Shown in pieces: positions 8,293 to 18,300 of a stretch of DNA of 64,000 nucleotides. A program made the translations under genes and the position numbers. Positions within the stretch are counted from its first letter, which is position 1. The number at the start of each line of letters is the position of its first letter. Origin of the DNA: an uncultured Erythrobacter sp. (GTDB taxonomy: Bacteria > Pseudomonadota > Alphaproteobacteria > Sphingomonadales > Sphingomonadaceae); the NCBI GenBank assembly GCA_947494705.1, contig CANLVN010000002.1, positions 310,001 to 374,000 of the forward strand, written 5' to 3'. Below the pieces are notes generated by a model. It ran no database searches. It saw only the letters and a list, made by a program, of their open reading frames with translations, and was not told where the DNA came from.

Positions 8293-8486
8293 AGAACCGC
8301 CTCAAGGTGTTGCGCGCCGAGCGCGACTGGTCGCAACAGGATCTTGCCGACCGGCTCGGCGTCAGCCGCCAGAGCGTCAACGCGATCGAGAAGGGTCGAT
8401 ACGACCCCTCGTTGCCGCTCGCCTTCACCATCGCCGAGACCTTCGACCTCGCTATCGAGGACATTTTCCAGAAGGACGAGGCCTGA
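8289..8486 (+). CDS. Small XRE-family helix-turn-helix regulator
   Basis: 65 residues, almost entirely one HTH domain: KNRLKVLRAERDWSQQDLADRLGVSRQSVNAIEKGRYDPS is split around the SQQDLADRLGVSRQSVNAIE recognition unit, ending with FTIAETFDLAIEDIF. This is the compact YgzD/Xre-like type usually encoded beside a membrane protein. The GTG start overlaps the preceding stop by GTGA, so it is co-translated with the two membrane genes. It probably represses its own operon, possibly at the TGACAA repeats at 7443-7467; that target is inference. Confidence 0.88.
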   Translation: MKNRLKVLRAERDWSQQDLADRLGVSRQSVNAIEKGRYDPSLPLAFTIAETFDLAIEDIFQKDEA

Positions 8487-8632
8487 AGGCCCCGGCACTT
8501 GCGCGCTGGCGATGCGGCGCATTGGCCACAGTTCCGAAAGGACTGTTTCATAGCCGGACACCGCGCCCAGTTAACGCTTGACTTGACTGCCTGCAGGCCC
8601 TTGTCTGACCTTATTAACAGGGGTCGCATTTC

Positions 8633-9733
8633 ATGGAAAATCATCCGCTCGCAGACGAGCAGCAAGAGGGCGATAGCGCCTTCGTCTTCGAAGGCACTTG
8701 GCAGGAGTTCGCTCCGATTGCCTTTACCAACCTTTTGCTCACCATCGTGACGCTTGGCATCTATCGCTTCTGGGCAACCACGCGAGAACGGCAATATCTT
8801 TGGTCGCGCAGCCGCTTCATCGACGAGCGGCTAGAATGGTCTGGCACCGGGCTGGAGCTTTTCATCGGCTTCATGCTGGCGGCGGTGCTGATCCTGCTGC
8901 CTTTCTTTGTGCTCGCCCAAGTAGCGCAAGCGCTCGCGTTGCAAGGGATGGAGGTCATCGCTGGCCTCATCACCTTCGGCTCTTTCGTCTTGGTTTTCTA
9001 CCTTACCGGCGTCGCGCGGTTTCGCGCGCTGCGCTATCGCCTGTCTCGCACGCGCTGGCGCGGCATTCGCGGGGGAAGCGACAATCAGGGCCTTGGCTAT
9101 GGCGTGAGCTATATGTGGAAGACCTTCGTTGGATATCTCGTGATCGGACTGCTGATCCCGTGGTCGATGGCGAAACTTTGGAACGAGCGGTGGGGCAAGA
9201 TGAGTTTCGGCCCGCGCGAGTTCGATGCCAATCTCGACCACAGCACCTTCTTCGGGCGCTTTTTCCTGTTCTATCTCTCGCCGTTCATCTTCGCGATCGG
9301 TGGAGTTGTCGCGGCCGCCGTCATGGGCGGAGCGGGCTTTCTTGCGGGCGGCGATACCGGCGCGGCGGTCGGCAGCTTTATCGCGGTGCTCCTGATGGTC
9401 TTCGGTTTCTATTTTCTCCTCGGGCTGATCGCAGTAGCCTTCTATGCTCAATATTACCGCGAAGCGGTGAAATCGCTGAGCTGGGGCGATGTGGATTTCG
9501 AGTTCAACGCCTCGACCAAAGACTGGCTCGTGCTGTTTATCGTCGACACGCTGCTGGTGGTTTTCACGCTGGGGATCGGACTGATCTTCATCGGCTATCG
9601 CCACTGGAAGTTTTTCATCGTCCACATGGAAGCGCGCGGCGAGATTTTGCTCGACGAACTGACGCAGAGTGAAACCACGACCGCAAAGCATGGCGAAGGC
9701 CTGCTCGACGCCTTCGATATTGGCGCGATTTAG
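8633..9733 (+). CDS. DUF898 (YjgN-family) membrane protein
   Basis: 366 residues. The N-terminal FEGTWQEFAPIAFTNLLLTIVTLGIYRFWATTRERQYLWSR contains the family's repeated pattern of FxG, a hydrophobic span, GIYRFW and R-rich end; a second copy occurs near residues 300-330 (LLVVFTLGIGLIFIGYRHWKFF). About eight spans predicted by eye; inner membrane. The function of this family is not established. The gene is 14 nt upstream of an M48 metallopeptidase, and this DUF898-M48 pairing suggests a joint envelope role (inference). AGGGG lies 9 nt before the ATG. Confidence 0.85.
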   Translation: MENHPLADEQQEGDSAFVFEGTWQEFAPIAFTNLLLTIVTLGIYRFWATTRERQYLWSRSRFIDERLEWSGTGLELFIGFMLAAVLILLPFFVLAQVAQALALQGMEVIAGLITFGSFVLVFYLTGVARFRALRYRLSRTRWRGIRGGSDNQGLGYGVSYMWKTFVGYLVIGLLIPWSMAKLWNERWGKMSFGPREFDANLDHSTFFGRFFLFYLSPFIFAIGGVVAAAVMGGAGFLAGGDTGAAVGSFIAVLLMVFGFYFLLGLIAVAFYAQYYREAVKSLSWGDVDFEFNASTKDWLVLFIVDTLLVVFTLGIGLIFIGYRHWKFFIVHMEARGEILLDELTQSETTTAKHGEGLLDAFDIGAI

Positions 9734-9747
9734 GGAGGGGCATCGAG

Positions 9748-10830
9748 GTGACCGATCCAGCCTTCACCGCCAATGTCAGCTGGTATGACGGCAAGAGTGC
9801 GCTGCGCCACGTGGGGACGACTTCGCTGACCCGCGACGGCTTGCTTGCACTGCAAAAGCCAGGAGCAGAGGCGGAGGTGGTCGATCCCGATGACCTGACT
9901 TTCGTGGAAGCGCGCAAAGGTGAGACGATCTACACTCGCGCCAGCAACTCGGACTTTCGGCTCACCGTCGCCGAACCGGTCCCGCCGATCATCGCCTCCA
10001 AATTGCCCGGCAAGGCGACATATGGAGGCTGGATCGACCGGTTTGGACTGGTCAAGGCAAGCATCGCCTTCGCGCTCGTCAGCGTGGTCGCGGTTGCCGG
10101 GGTAGTCACCGCGCCAGACTGGCTCGGCCCCCGTGTTCCGCCCAGTTGGGAGCGCCAGCTTGGCAATGCGATGGTAGGCGACCTCGGCAACCGCCTGTGC
10201 TCGACACCCGAATCCGATGCAGCCCTTGCCAAGATGCTCGACGCGGTCGATCCGTCGCAAGAGAAGGTTCGCGCCGGGATCGCCAATATGGCCATGGTCA
10301 ACGCGGTTGCGCTGCCAGGCGAGCAGGTACTGCTGATGGACGGCCTTCTCCAGCAGGCAGAAAGCCAAGAGGAAGTGCTCGGCGTGCTCGCACACGAAGT
10401 CGGCCATGTGCGCGAGCGGCACGTGATGACTGCGGTGCTGCGCCAGTTCGGCCTTTCGATACTGCTGAGCGGCGCCGATTCCGGCGTGCTCAGCAACGCT
10501 GCCGGGATCGCCTCGCTTGGCTATACCCGCGATGCCGAACGCGAGGCGGACGATTATGCCCGCGAGCGGCTGAACGACGCACAGGTCTCACCACTGGGAG
10601 CGGCGGCGTTTTTCGAGCGGATGCGGGAAAAATCGGGCGGCAGTGGAGAGGATAACGAGTTGGTCGGCTGGCTCGCCAGCCACCCGTCCTCTGGTGAGCG
10701 CGCCAAGGCGTTTCGCGACGCGCACCGTGACGGGCGCAATTATCGCGACGTTCTGAGCGACGAGGAGTTCACTGCGCTGAAACAGGCCTGCGAGAACGAC
10801 CCGGACGTCGAGGAATTCGGCTTTTTCTGA
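9748..10830 (+). CDS. M48-family membrane-anchored zinc metallopeptidase
   Basis: 360 residues, GTG start with GGGAGGGG upstream. The zinc motif is LAHEVGHVRERH (HExxH) near residue 215, and the third ligand is in YTRDAEREADDYA. An N-terminal soluble domain of about 90 residues precedes one clear membrane span (SIAFALVSVVAVAGVVTAP), with the protease domain after it. HPSSGERAKAF near the C-terminus is typical of the family. Members act in envelope protein quality control. It is probably an operon with the DUF898 gene. Convergent with phoD, with only 3 nt between stops. Confidence 0.9.
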   Translation: MTDPAFTANVSWYDGKSALRHVGTTSLTRDGLLALQKPGAEAEVVDPDDLTFVEARKGETIYTRASNSDFRLTVAEPVPPIIASKLPGKATYGGWIDRFGLVKASIAFALVSVVAVAGVVTAPDWLGPRVPPSWERQLGNAMVGDLGNRLCSTPESDAALAKMLDAVDPSQEKVRAGIANMAMVNAVALPGEQVLLMDGLLQQAESQEEVLGVLAHEVGHVRERHVMTAVLRQFGLSILLSGADSGVLSNAAGIASLGYTRDAEREADDYARERLNDAQVSPLGAAAFFERMREKSGGSGEDNELVGWLASHPSSGERAKAFRDAHRDGRNYRDVLSDEEFTALKQACENDPDVEEFGFF

Positions 10831-10833
10831 GAC

Positions 10834-12498
10834 CTATAGCGTCAGCGCTTTGGACCCTGCTTCGACCGTGGCTCGTTTCGTCCCGGCAAGCAGGGTCGAG
10901 CGCTGGCGGATACCGTCGAGAAAACGGTATTCGGTTGTCGCTCGCGCCTGGGTGAGTTCGACGGTCATATAGCCGCGCTGCGAGGTGTCGGCCCATTTGA
11001 GTTCGTCATTCGCCTCGACCACCGCTTTCGCCAGTGTGTTCGCGGGAATTGTCGAAAGATAGCTCTCGAACCCCGGAGATGTGACCGAGGCCGTGCCGAG
11101 CTCGACCCCGACCCTGGCGCCATCATGCGCGAGGTCGAAAGCCCAGGCATTGTGCGTATCGCCAGCAAGCACGAGCAGATTGGCATCGGCTGCCAGTGCA
11201 GCGTCGAACACGCGTTCGCGCGCCGCCGGATATCCGTCCCAAGCGTCCATGTTGAGCGGAAGGCCGGCGCGCGAGGCCATATTGGCGGCCATGAACCGGT
11301 CGCGCACAAAGGGAGGCACACCGTCACCCAGAAGATCGAGCAGGCTGGTGGGCGAGGCGAGTTTGCCGATCAGCACCTGTTGCACCAGCACCTGCCACGT
11401 CGTCCCGCGCGCAGTGGAAGCGGCGAGGCTGTCGGCCAACCACTGCTCCTGCGCTGCGCCCAGCAGCTGCCTTTCGGGATCGGACCAAGCGCCATCACGA
11501 AACGCTTCAAGTGCGGCGACCATTTCCTGCGGTGAGGTCTTGCCGTCGAGAACCTTCTGGAGGCTGAACTGCTCCTCGCGCCCTTCGAGCCGTGTGTCGA
11601 GCCGGAACAGGGTGGCCAGGTCGCCTATGTCATATTGCGCGTAAGGCTCGTCAGAAACCGGCATCCATTCGCGATAGACACGTTTCGCCGCCGCCTTGCG
11701 TGCGTCCCAACTTCCTTCGGTCTCCGGCTGGTGGTTCTGCGCACCGTCCTTCCAGCTGTCGTTCGCGCTTTCGTGATCGTCCCACACCGCGATCATGGGC
11801 ACCAGCTGATGCAGCCTTTGAAGGTCCCTGTCGGCACGATAAGTGGCGTAACGCAGGCGATAATCGGTCAGCGTTACGATCTCGTTGTCTGGCGCGAGCA
11901 TCCGCCGCTCAAGCGCCTGTCCAGCTGAGGGATAACGCCCCGCCTCATATTCGTAGATATAATCGCCCAGATGCACCGCGAGGTCGCAATCATCCGCCTC
12001 TGCCGCATGGGCATAGGCGTTGAACCAGCCAAAGGCGAAATTCGAGCACGAGAACACTGCCAAGCGGAACCTGTCGGTTTCCCCCTGCGGCAGGGTACGC
12101 GTACGACCCACAGGAGAGATAGAGCCATCGGGCGCGACGAAACGGTAATAGTACCAGCGGTCGGAAGTCAGTCCGCTCGCAATCGCCTTTGCGCAATAGT
12201 CGCGATTGGGCGAGGCGGCGGCGCGGCCTTCGGAGACGGTCCGCGCGAAATCGGCGCTCTCGCTGACCTGCCATTCGAGATCGGTTTCGCCTTCCCCGAC
12301 AAAGCGCGTCCATAAAAGGACACTGTTGGCTTGAGGCTCTCCGCTGGCGACCGAGTGGGTGAAGCCTGACCCGAATGAACGCGCATGGGAAGGACTCGCC
12401 GCGATAGCAGCAGAAGCGCCTGCGAGCGCGAAGATGCCGCGCCGGGTAAGACCCGTTTTCGAGGGGGCCGGTCGGGCCATCGTGTCGGTTTTGATCAT
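10834..12498 (-). CDS. phoD: PhoD-family alkaline phosphatase/phosphodiesterase, Tat-exported
   Basis: 554 residues. The N-terminus carries a twin-arginine signal (LTRRGIFALAGASAAIA). A PhoD N-terminal domain follows (FTHSVASGEPQANSVLLWTR), then the metallophosphatase domain with FSCSNFAFGWFNAYAHAAE, LAVHLGDYIYEYE, AVWDDHESANDSWKDGA and LVLAGDTHNAWAFDL, giving the calcium/iron ligands. Periplasmic or secreted; releases phosphate from mono- and diesters. ATG 12498 is used, with MARPAPSK at 12480 as alternative. The gene is divergent from a hydrolase gene 82 nt away. No obvious Pho box was identified. Confidence 0.93.
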   Translation of the reverse strand: MIKTDTMARPAPSKTGLTRRGIFALAGASAAIAASPSHARSFGSGFTHSVASGEPQANSVLLWTRFVGEGETDLEWQVSESADFARTVSEGRAAASPNRDYCAKAIASGLTSDRWYYYRFVAPDGSISPVGRTRTLPQGETDRFRLAVFSCSNFAFGWFNAYAHAAEADDCDLAVHLGDYIYEYEAGRYPSAGQALERRMLAPDNEIVTLTDYRLRYATYRADRDLQRLHQLVPMIAVWDDHESANDSWKDGAQNHQPETEGSWDARKAAAKRVYREWMPVSDEPYAQYDIGDLATLFRLDTRLEGREEQFSLQKVLDGKTSPQEMVAALEAFRDGAWSDPERQLLGAAQEQWLADSLAASTARGTTWQVLVQQVLIGKLASPTSLLDLLGDGVPPFVRDRFMAANMASRAGLPLNMDAWDGYPAARERVFDAALAADANLLVLAGDTHNAWAFDLAHDGARVGVELGTASVTSPGFESYLSTIPANTLAKAVVEANDELKWADTSQRGYMTVELTQARATTEYRFLDGIRQRSTLLAGTKRATVEAGSKALTL

Positions 12499-12580
12499 AG
12501 CACTCTAGCTATAACGGATGCGTTGCGGATCGGTGACAAAACTTGCGCCGCCCCGGGCCTAGGGGGCATGAGGGGCGGCG

Positions 12581-13312
12581 ATGACCGAGACCCGCTTCCA
12601 CAGAATGCCCGATGGCCGCCGCATTGCCTTTCGGTACACGCCCGGCGATGGCCCCACGCTTGTCTTCCTGCCCGGCTACATGTCCGACATGGCCGGCAGC
12701 AAGGCGAGCGCCCTGTTCGCCAAGGCACAGGAGGAGGGCCGCGCATGCCTTCTGCTCGACTATTCCGGCTGCGGCGAGAGTTCGGGCGACTTCGCGGACG
12801 GCACTTTTTCTCGCTGGTCCGAAGAGGTGCTCGCGCTGATCGAAGCGCATTCGCCGGGTCCGATCCTGCTGATCGGTTCCTCGATGGGCGGGTGGCTGAT
12901 GCTGCTAGTGGGCGAAAAACTGGGCGATAGGCTTGCCGGGCTGATCGGGATCGCCGCAGCACCCGACTTCACCAGCTGGGGCTACACCGATGACCAGCGC
13001 ATCGCGCTCGCAAACGGCGAGACGATTTTCGAGGACAATCCCTACGGCCCGGAGCCCACGCCGACCCATCCGGCCTTTTTCGCCGATGGTGAGGCGCATC
13101 TTCAGCTGGACAGCACGGTCGACATCACCTGCCCCGTGCGCCTGCTCCATGGCCAGCGCGATGCGGACGTGCCGTGGGAGACAAGCCTGAGGCTGGCCGA
13201 TGCCCTGCGTTCTGGCGGCGTACAGGTGACGCTGGTAAAAGACGGCGACCACCGTCTCTCGCGCGATCCTGATATCGCCTTGCTGATGGCTCAGGTTGCT
13301 CATTTCTACTGA
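12581..13312 (+). CDS. Alpha/beta-fold serine hydrolase
   Basis: 243 residues, cytoplasmic by absence of a signal. The oxyanion strand is LVFLPGYMSDMAGSKA, the nucleophile elbow is IGSSMGGWL, the acid is in LHGQRDADVPW and the histidine in DGDHRLSRD, so the triad is complete. It resembles the ABHD10/palmitoyl-thioesterase-like hydrolases; substrate unknown. GAGGGG sits just before the ATG. A TPR protein gene follows 12 nt downstream and a luciferase-like oxidoreductase overlaps that, so the three are likely one transcript. Confidence 0.88.
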   Translation: MTETRFHRMPDGRRIAFRYTPGDGPTLVFLPGYMSDMAGSKASALFAKAQEEGRACLLLDYSGCGESSGDFADGTFSRWSEEVLALIEAHSPGPILLIGSSMGGWLMLLVGEKLGDRLAGLIGIAAAPDFTSWGYTDDQRIALANGETIFEDNPYGPEPTPTHPAFFADGEAHLQLDSTVDITCPVRLLHGQRDADVPWETSLRLADALRSGGVQVTLVKDGDHRLSRDPDIALLMAQVAHFY

Positions 13313-13324
13313 CGGATAACCCCC

Positions 13325-14200
13325 TTGCTTTTGACCGCCACGCTTATCGCTCCTTTGCTCGCAACGGCCCTCCAGGTCGGACCCAATTCGTCCGGGCCCG
13401 ACACGCTGGGGACGCCCGACGAACTGCTCGACCGCCCGCCGCGCGACGACCTGTCCGAAGATCGGCTCGAAGATACGCTTGATCCGAAAAGCCAGTGGCT
13501 TGCCGAGTGCCTCGACCTAATTGCCGAGGATCCCGCGCGCGCCCATTCGCAAGCCCAGATCAAGCGCAACGAAACCATCGGCGATGAACGAATTCTCGCC
13601 AATCACTGTCTCGGCCTTGCGGCGACCGAGCTTGTGCTATGGGACGACGCCGTGACAGCCTTCATCGAAGCGCGCGACGAGACTCCCGAGGATGAACCGA
13701 GCGCGCGCGCCAGGTTCGGAGCGATGGCGGGCAATGCCGCGCTTGCGAGTGGTGCAACCGGGCTCGCTCTCACCATCTTGCGTATAGCGCGCGACGATGC
13801 GAAACGGTCCGCCGCCGCCCCCCTTCAGGCAATTGCGGCGAGTGACCTTGCCCGCGCTATGGTCGCACAGGACATGCCGGCACAAGCGCTGGCCGAACTC
13901 GAAGTCGCAACCTCGCTTCAACCCGAGCGGGCGGACGCATGGCTGCTGAAGGCGACCTTGCTGCGACGACTGGAGAGGCTCGACGAAGCGCAAACCGCAA
14001 TCGAGCGCGCGAGCGAGCTGATGCCGACTGACGCTGAAGTCGGGCTGGAGGCCGGTGTCATCGCCGTCCTTTCGGGCCGAGAAGAAGCGGCACGGCAGAG
14101 CTGGAAGTCGGTGATCGAAATCGCGCCCGATGGCGCCACCGCCGACGCCGCGCGCGCTTATCTTGAACAATTGGGACCACCTGTGGAGCCTGCCGTATGA
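13325..14200 (+). CDS. Exported tetratricopeptide-repeat protein
   Basis: 291 residues from a TTG start 12 nt after the hydrolase stop. LLTATLIAPLLATALQ is a likely signal peptide, so the protein is probably periplasmic. After an acidic Asp/Pro-rich linker there are helical TPR-like repeats (NHCLGLAATELVLWDDAVTA, MPAQALAELEVATSLQPERA, RLDEAQTAIERASELMPTDA, REEAARQSWKSVIEIAPDGA) with the W/LG/Y/A/P pattern. It should act as a protein-protein scaffold. The stop overlaps the next start by ATGA. Partner unknown. Confidence 0.8.
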   Translation: MLLTATLIAPLLATALQVGPNSSGPDTLGTPDELLDRPPRDDLSEDRLEDTLDPKSQWLAECLDLIAEDPARAHSQAQIKRNETIGDERILANHCLGLAATELVLWDDAVTAFIEARDETPEDEPSARARFGAMAGNAALASGATGLALTILRIARDDAKRSAAAPLQAIAASDLARAMVAQDMPAQALAELEVATSLQPERADAWLLKATLLRRLERLDEAQTAIERASELMPTDAEVGLEAGVIAVLSGREEAARQSWKSVIEIAPDGATADAARAYLEQLGPPVEPAV

Positions 14201-15195
14201 CCGAATTTTCCGTCCTCGACCTCGTCCCCGTCCGTGAAGGCAGCAGCGTCGGCGAAGCGCTAACCGCGGCGACTCAGCTTGCCACCCACGCCGAAAAGGT
14301 TGGGTGCAAGCGGTTCTGGGTTGCAGAGCATCACGCGATGGACGGGATTGCGGGTGGCGCGACCAGCGTCGTGCTTGCGCATATCGGCAACGCAACAAGC
14401 ACCATCCGCATTGGCTCGGGTGGGATCATGCTGCCCAACCATACGCCGTTCCAGATCGCCGAACAGTTCGGCACGCTGGATGCGCTATTTCCAGGTCGCA
14501 TCGACCTCGGGCTGGGCCGCGCACCCGGAGCAGGACCGGAATTGCAGCGGGCGCTGCGCAAGAACCTGCATGAGGCAAGCGAATATTTCCCGCAGGACGT
14601 GGTCGAATTGCGTGCCTTGTTCACGGGCGATATCGATCTGCCGGTCAAGGCCACGCCGGGCCATGGTGCCAATCCCGAACTGTGGATGCTGGGATCCAGC
14701 CTTTTCGGCGCGCAACTCGCCGCGAAGCTGGGCCTTCCCTATGCCTTTGCCGCGCATTTCGCGCCCGACCACCTCGATAGTGCGCTCGAAGTCTATCGTC
14801 GCCAGTTCCAGCCATCCGAAGCGCTCCAAGAGCCGCATGTCATGGTCGCGATGAACGTCTTCGCCGCCGAAACCGAAACCGAGGCGCGGCGATTGGCGTC
14901 GAGCCAGCAGCAGAGTTTCGTGCGACTGCGCAGTGGTAGTCCGGGCAAACTGCCGCCGCCGATCGACGATTACACGGCGACCCTGCCCGCTTCTGCGCGC
15001 GCAATGCTCGAACATGTCGGACAGGCTGCGGCGGTCGGCACGCCCGCGCAAGTGCGCGCTCAGATCGAGGCTTTCGTGGAGCGCACGCGAGCCGACGAAA
15101 TCATGCTGTGCGGCGCGACCTACGATCCGGAGGCGCGGCTGCGCTCCCTCGACCTGACGATGGAAGCGTGCAGCGCGTCGCAAGCAGCAGCGTAA
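14197..15195 (+). CDS. LLM-class (bacterial luciferase-like) flavin-dependent oxidoreductase
   Basis: 332 residues, TIM-barrel monooxygenase type. Diagnostic segments: FSVLDLVPVREG at the N-terminus, KRFWVAEHHAMDGIA, IRIGSGGIMLPNHTPFQIAEQFGTLDALFPGRIDLGLGRAPG and LGLPYAFAAHFAPDHLD. These match the MsnO8/YhbW-like subgroup of FMN-using luciferase-like proteins. The physiological substrate is unknown. It is coupled to the TPR gene by an ATGA overlap. It ends 135 nt before NAD-GDH, and that gap carries direct repeats. Confidence 0.92.
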   Translation: MTEFSVLDLVPVREGSSVGEALTAATQLATHAEKVGCKRFWVAEHHAMDGIAGGATSVVLAHIGNATSTIRIGSGGIMLPNHTPFQIAEQFGTLDALFPGRIDLGLGRAPGAGPELQRALRKNLHEASEYFPQDVVELRALFTGDIDLPVKATPGHGANPELWMLGSSLFGAQLAAKLGLPYAFAAHFAPDHLDSALEVYRRQFQPSEALQEPHVMVAMNVFAAETETEARRLASSQQQSFVRLRSGSPGKLPPPIDDYTATLPASARAMLEHVGQAAAVGTPAQVRAQIEAFVERTRADEIMLCGATYDPEARLRSLDLTMEACSASQAAA

Positions 15196-15260
15196 GCGTC
15201 CCATACTGCGGTTTATCCGGGTTGCGCCGCGCGCCCGAACAGCTGTATTAGGCGGGCACA

Positions 15261-15298
15261 ATTACAACAACCCGGCACAATAAAATTACGACGACCCG
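15261..15298 (+). repeat. Two 14-bp direct repeats upstream of NAD-GDH
   Basis: ATTACAACAACCCG at 15261-15274 and ATTACGACGACCCG at 15285-15298 match at 12 of 14 positions with a 24-bp period (just over two helical turns). They lie in an AT-rich patch 33-70 nt before the GDH start. TAAAAT at 15281-15286 could be a -10 box. They may be tandem regulator sites, but no regulator can be named. Confidence 0.4.
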
Positions 15299-15330
15299 TC
15301 CGGGTGCAGGAGCAGAGGAGCCGCCCCGGC

Positions 15331-18300
15331 ATGCCTGACGCGAAGCCCGCAAAGCCTTCCCCATCCAAGAGCCCCAATGCCAAGCTTCGCAAGGCGTTGA
15401 GGAAACACCTCGAGGCCGCAATCCTGCCGGGCGAGACGCCTCTCGATCCCGATACGCTGGCAAGCACGGCAGATTTTCTGCTCGAAGCAGCAGACACGCG
15501 TGCGCCTTCGCGTTCGGCGCTCAAGTTGGAATCGGATACGAGCGAGCGGCGCCTGCGCATCGCGATCATCAACGACGACATGCCCTTTCTCGTCGATTCG
15601 ATAGCATCGACGATTGCCGCGTATGGCCTGAGCATCGAACAATTGCTCCACCCAGTCATCGGTGTGGAACGCGATGACGAGGGCAAATTGACCGGCCTGC
15701 CTGAGAAAGATGCAAGCGGGCATGAGAGCTTCGTCTACATCGAAACCCCGCGTATCGATGCGAAACAGCGCCGTGAACTGATCGCCGATCTGCGCACGAC
15801 CCTGGGTGACGTGCGTGCCGCGGTGACCGACTGGCCAAAACTGCGCGAGGCCATGACCGCCGATGCCGCCTCGATAGCAAGCGGTGAAAGCGCTGCTTTG
15901 CTTGAATGGCTCAGTGGCGGAATGCTCACACAACTTGGCCATCTGACCCGCACCGCTGCGGGCGAAGATACCGAAATGATCGGCATCTGCCGCAAAAGTG
16001 CGCAAACGATCCTGGCAGACAATTCCTACGACCGCGCCTTCGCCTGGTTCGAAGAGGATACCTCGCGCGATCTGTTGATCGTCAAGGCCAACCGGCTTTC
16101 CAACGTCCACCGCAACACGCCGCTCGACCTGTTCATCTTGCCGGTCCGATCCGAAGAAAAAGGCGGCAAGAAAGTCACAGCGCTCTCGATTCATGCGGGA
16201 GTATGGACCAGCGCCGCCCTTGCTGCGCCGCCATCCGAGGTGCCGCTGCTGCGCAAAGTGCTGAGCGATACGACGAAAGCGCTTGGCTTCGACCCGGCGG
16301 GCCATGCGGGCAAGGCACTGGTCCATGCCTTCACCAGCCTGCCGCACGATGTGCTGGTCGCTTTCGGAGCGGAGGATATCGAGCGCCTGTCGACCGCGAT
16401 GATGAGCCTTGTCGACCGCCCACGTCCACGCGTGGTGCTCGTGCAGTCCGCGCTGGAGCGGCACGTCTTTGCCTTCGTCTGGCTGCCGCGCGACTACCTT
16501 TCGACCGGTGTCCGCCTGCAAATCCAGGACCTGCTGACCAATGCGACCGGGCTTGACCTGCTGAGCTGGAGCCTCGAGGTCGAAGGCAGCACGCTGGCAT
16601 TGCTTCAGTACCTGCTAGACTCGCGCAACACCGCCTCCGTACCCGATGCCGCCGCTATCGAAGCGCAGTTGGTCGACTTGCTGCGTGGCTGGGACGAAGC
16701 AGTGGAAGCCGAGCTGGCGCAACTGATCGAGACGTCACGTACCGCCGTGATCGCACAGCGTTTTGCGCCGCAATTTCCTTCCGCCTACCGCACGCGCTAC
16801 GGAGCGGCAGAGGCTGCGATAGATATTCAGGAGCTGCGCGCGCTTGCTGCCGATGGCGACCCTGCGTCGCATTCTTGCCGCCTCTATCGTCTGCCCGGGC
16901 AAGACGACGACGACCTGCGGTTGAAGATATACCACACTGCGGGCGAAATGCCTCTTTCCGATGCCGTGCCGGCGCTGGAGAATTTCGGTTTCCGTGTGCG
17001 CAAGGAATGGTTGTCCCGGCTCGAAAAAGGCTCGCTCGGCACAATCCACGAATTCACTCTGACAACGCCCGCCGGAATCGATGCGGCTGTGGTCATGGAG
17101 CGCGCTGAAGCTGTTGAAAGCGCGATTGCCGCAGTCATCAACGGCGCATCTGAAGATGATGCGTTCAACCGGCTGGTGGTGGCTGCAGGGCTGAGCTCGG
17201 CGCAGGCGGTTTGGCTACGTGCGATCTATCGCTATCTGCGCCAGATCGGGCTCGGTTTCATGATCTACACCGCAGTCGATGCGCTGCAGCGCGCGCCCGG
17301 CGTGACGCAGTCGATCATCGACCTGTTCGTAGCGCGCCACGACCCAACGTTTGAAGGTGAGCGCGAAACTGCGGTTACGGCCGCCAAGGCCGCCTATGAT
17401 CGCGGCCTCGCCAAGGTCACGGCGATCAACGACGACCGTCTGTTGCGACAATTCCGCGCTGTGGTCGACGCGATCCTGCGGACCAACGCATTCGCTCCCG
17501 CCGCCGAAGAAGCTCTCGCTTTCAAGATCGATTCCAGCCTCGTCCCCAACCTGCCAAAGCCGGTGCCTTGGCGCGAGATCTTTGTGTTCTCGCGCCGGGT
17601 CGAGGGTATCCATCTGCGCTCCGGAGCCGTGGCACGCGGCGGACTGCGATGGTCCGACCGGCGCGACGACTTCCGAACCGAGATCCTCGGGCTGATGAAA
17701 GCTCAGAAGGTCAAGAACGCGGTGATCGTCCCGACTGGTGCAAAGGGCGGCTTCTACCCCAAGCAGCTCCCCTCGCCTGCCGAGGATCGGGACGCCTGGG
17801 CCGCCGAGGGTCAGGCAAGCTACGAAGTGTTCATCCGCACGCTGCTTTCGGTCACCGACAACATCGTCGACGGCCAGGTGGTCCATCCTGAAGACGTTGT
17901 CATCCACGACGGCGAGGACCCTTATTTCGTCGTTGCTGCCGACAAGGGCACCGCTCGCTTTTCCGACGTCGCAAACGGCATCGCGGAAGAGGCCGGATTC
18001 TGGCTCGACGATGCGTTCGCCAGCGGCGGTTCCAACGGTTACGACCACAAGGCAATGGGCATCACCGCTCGCGGGGCGTGGGTCAGCGTTCAGCGCCACT
18101 TTCTCGAAATGGGCATCGACGTCCAGACCGAGAGTGTGACGGTCGCGGGTTGCGGTGACATGTCGGGCGACGTGTTCGGCAACGGGATGCTGCTGTCGAA
18201 AGCGATCAAACTGGTCGCCGCCTTCGACCATCGCCATATCTTCATCGATCCCGATCCCGACCCGGCGGCGAGCTGGAAGGAGCGCAAGCGCATGTTCGAC

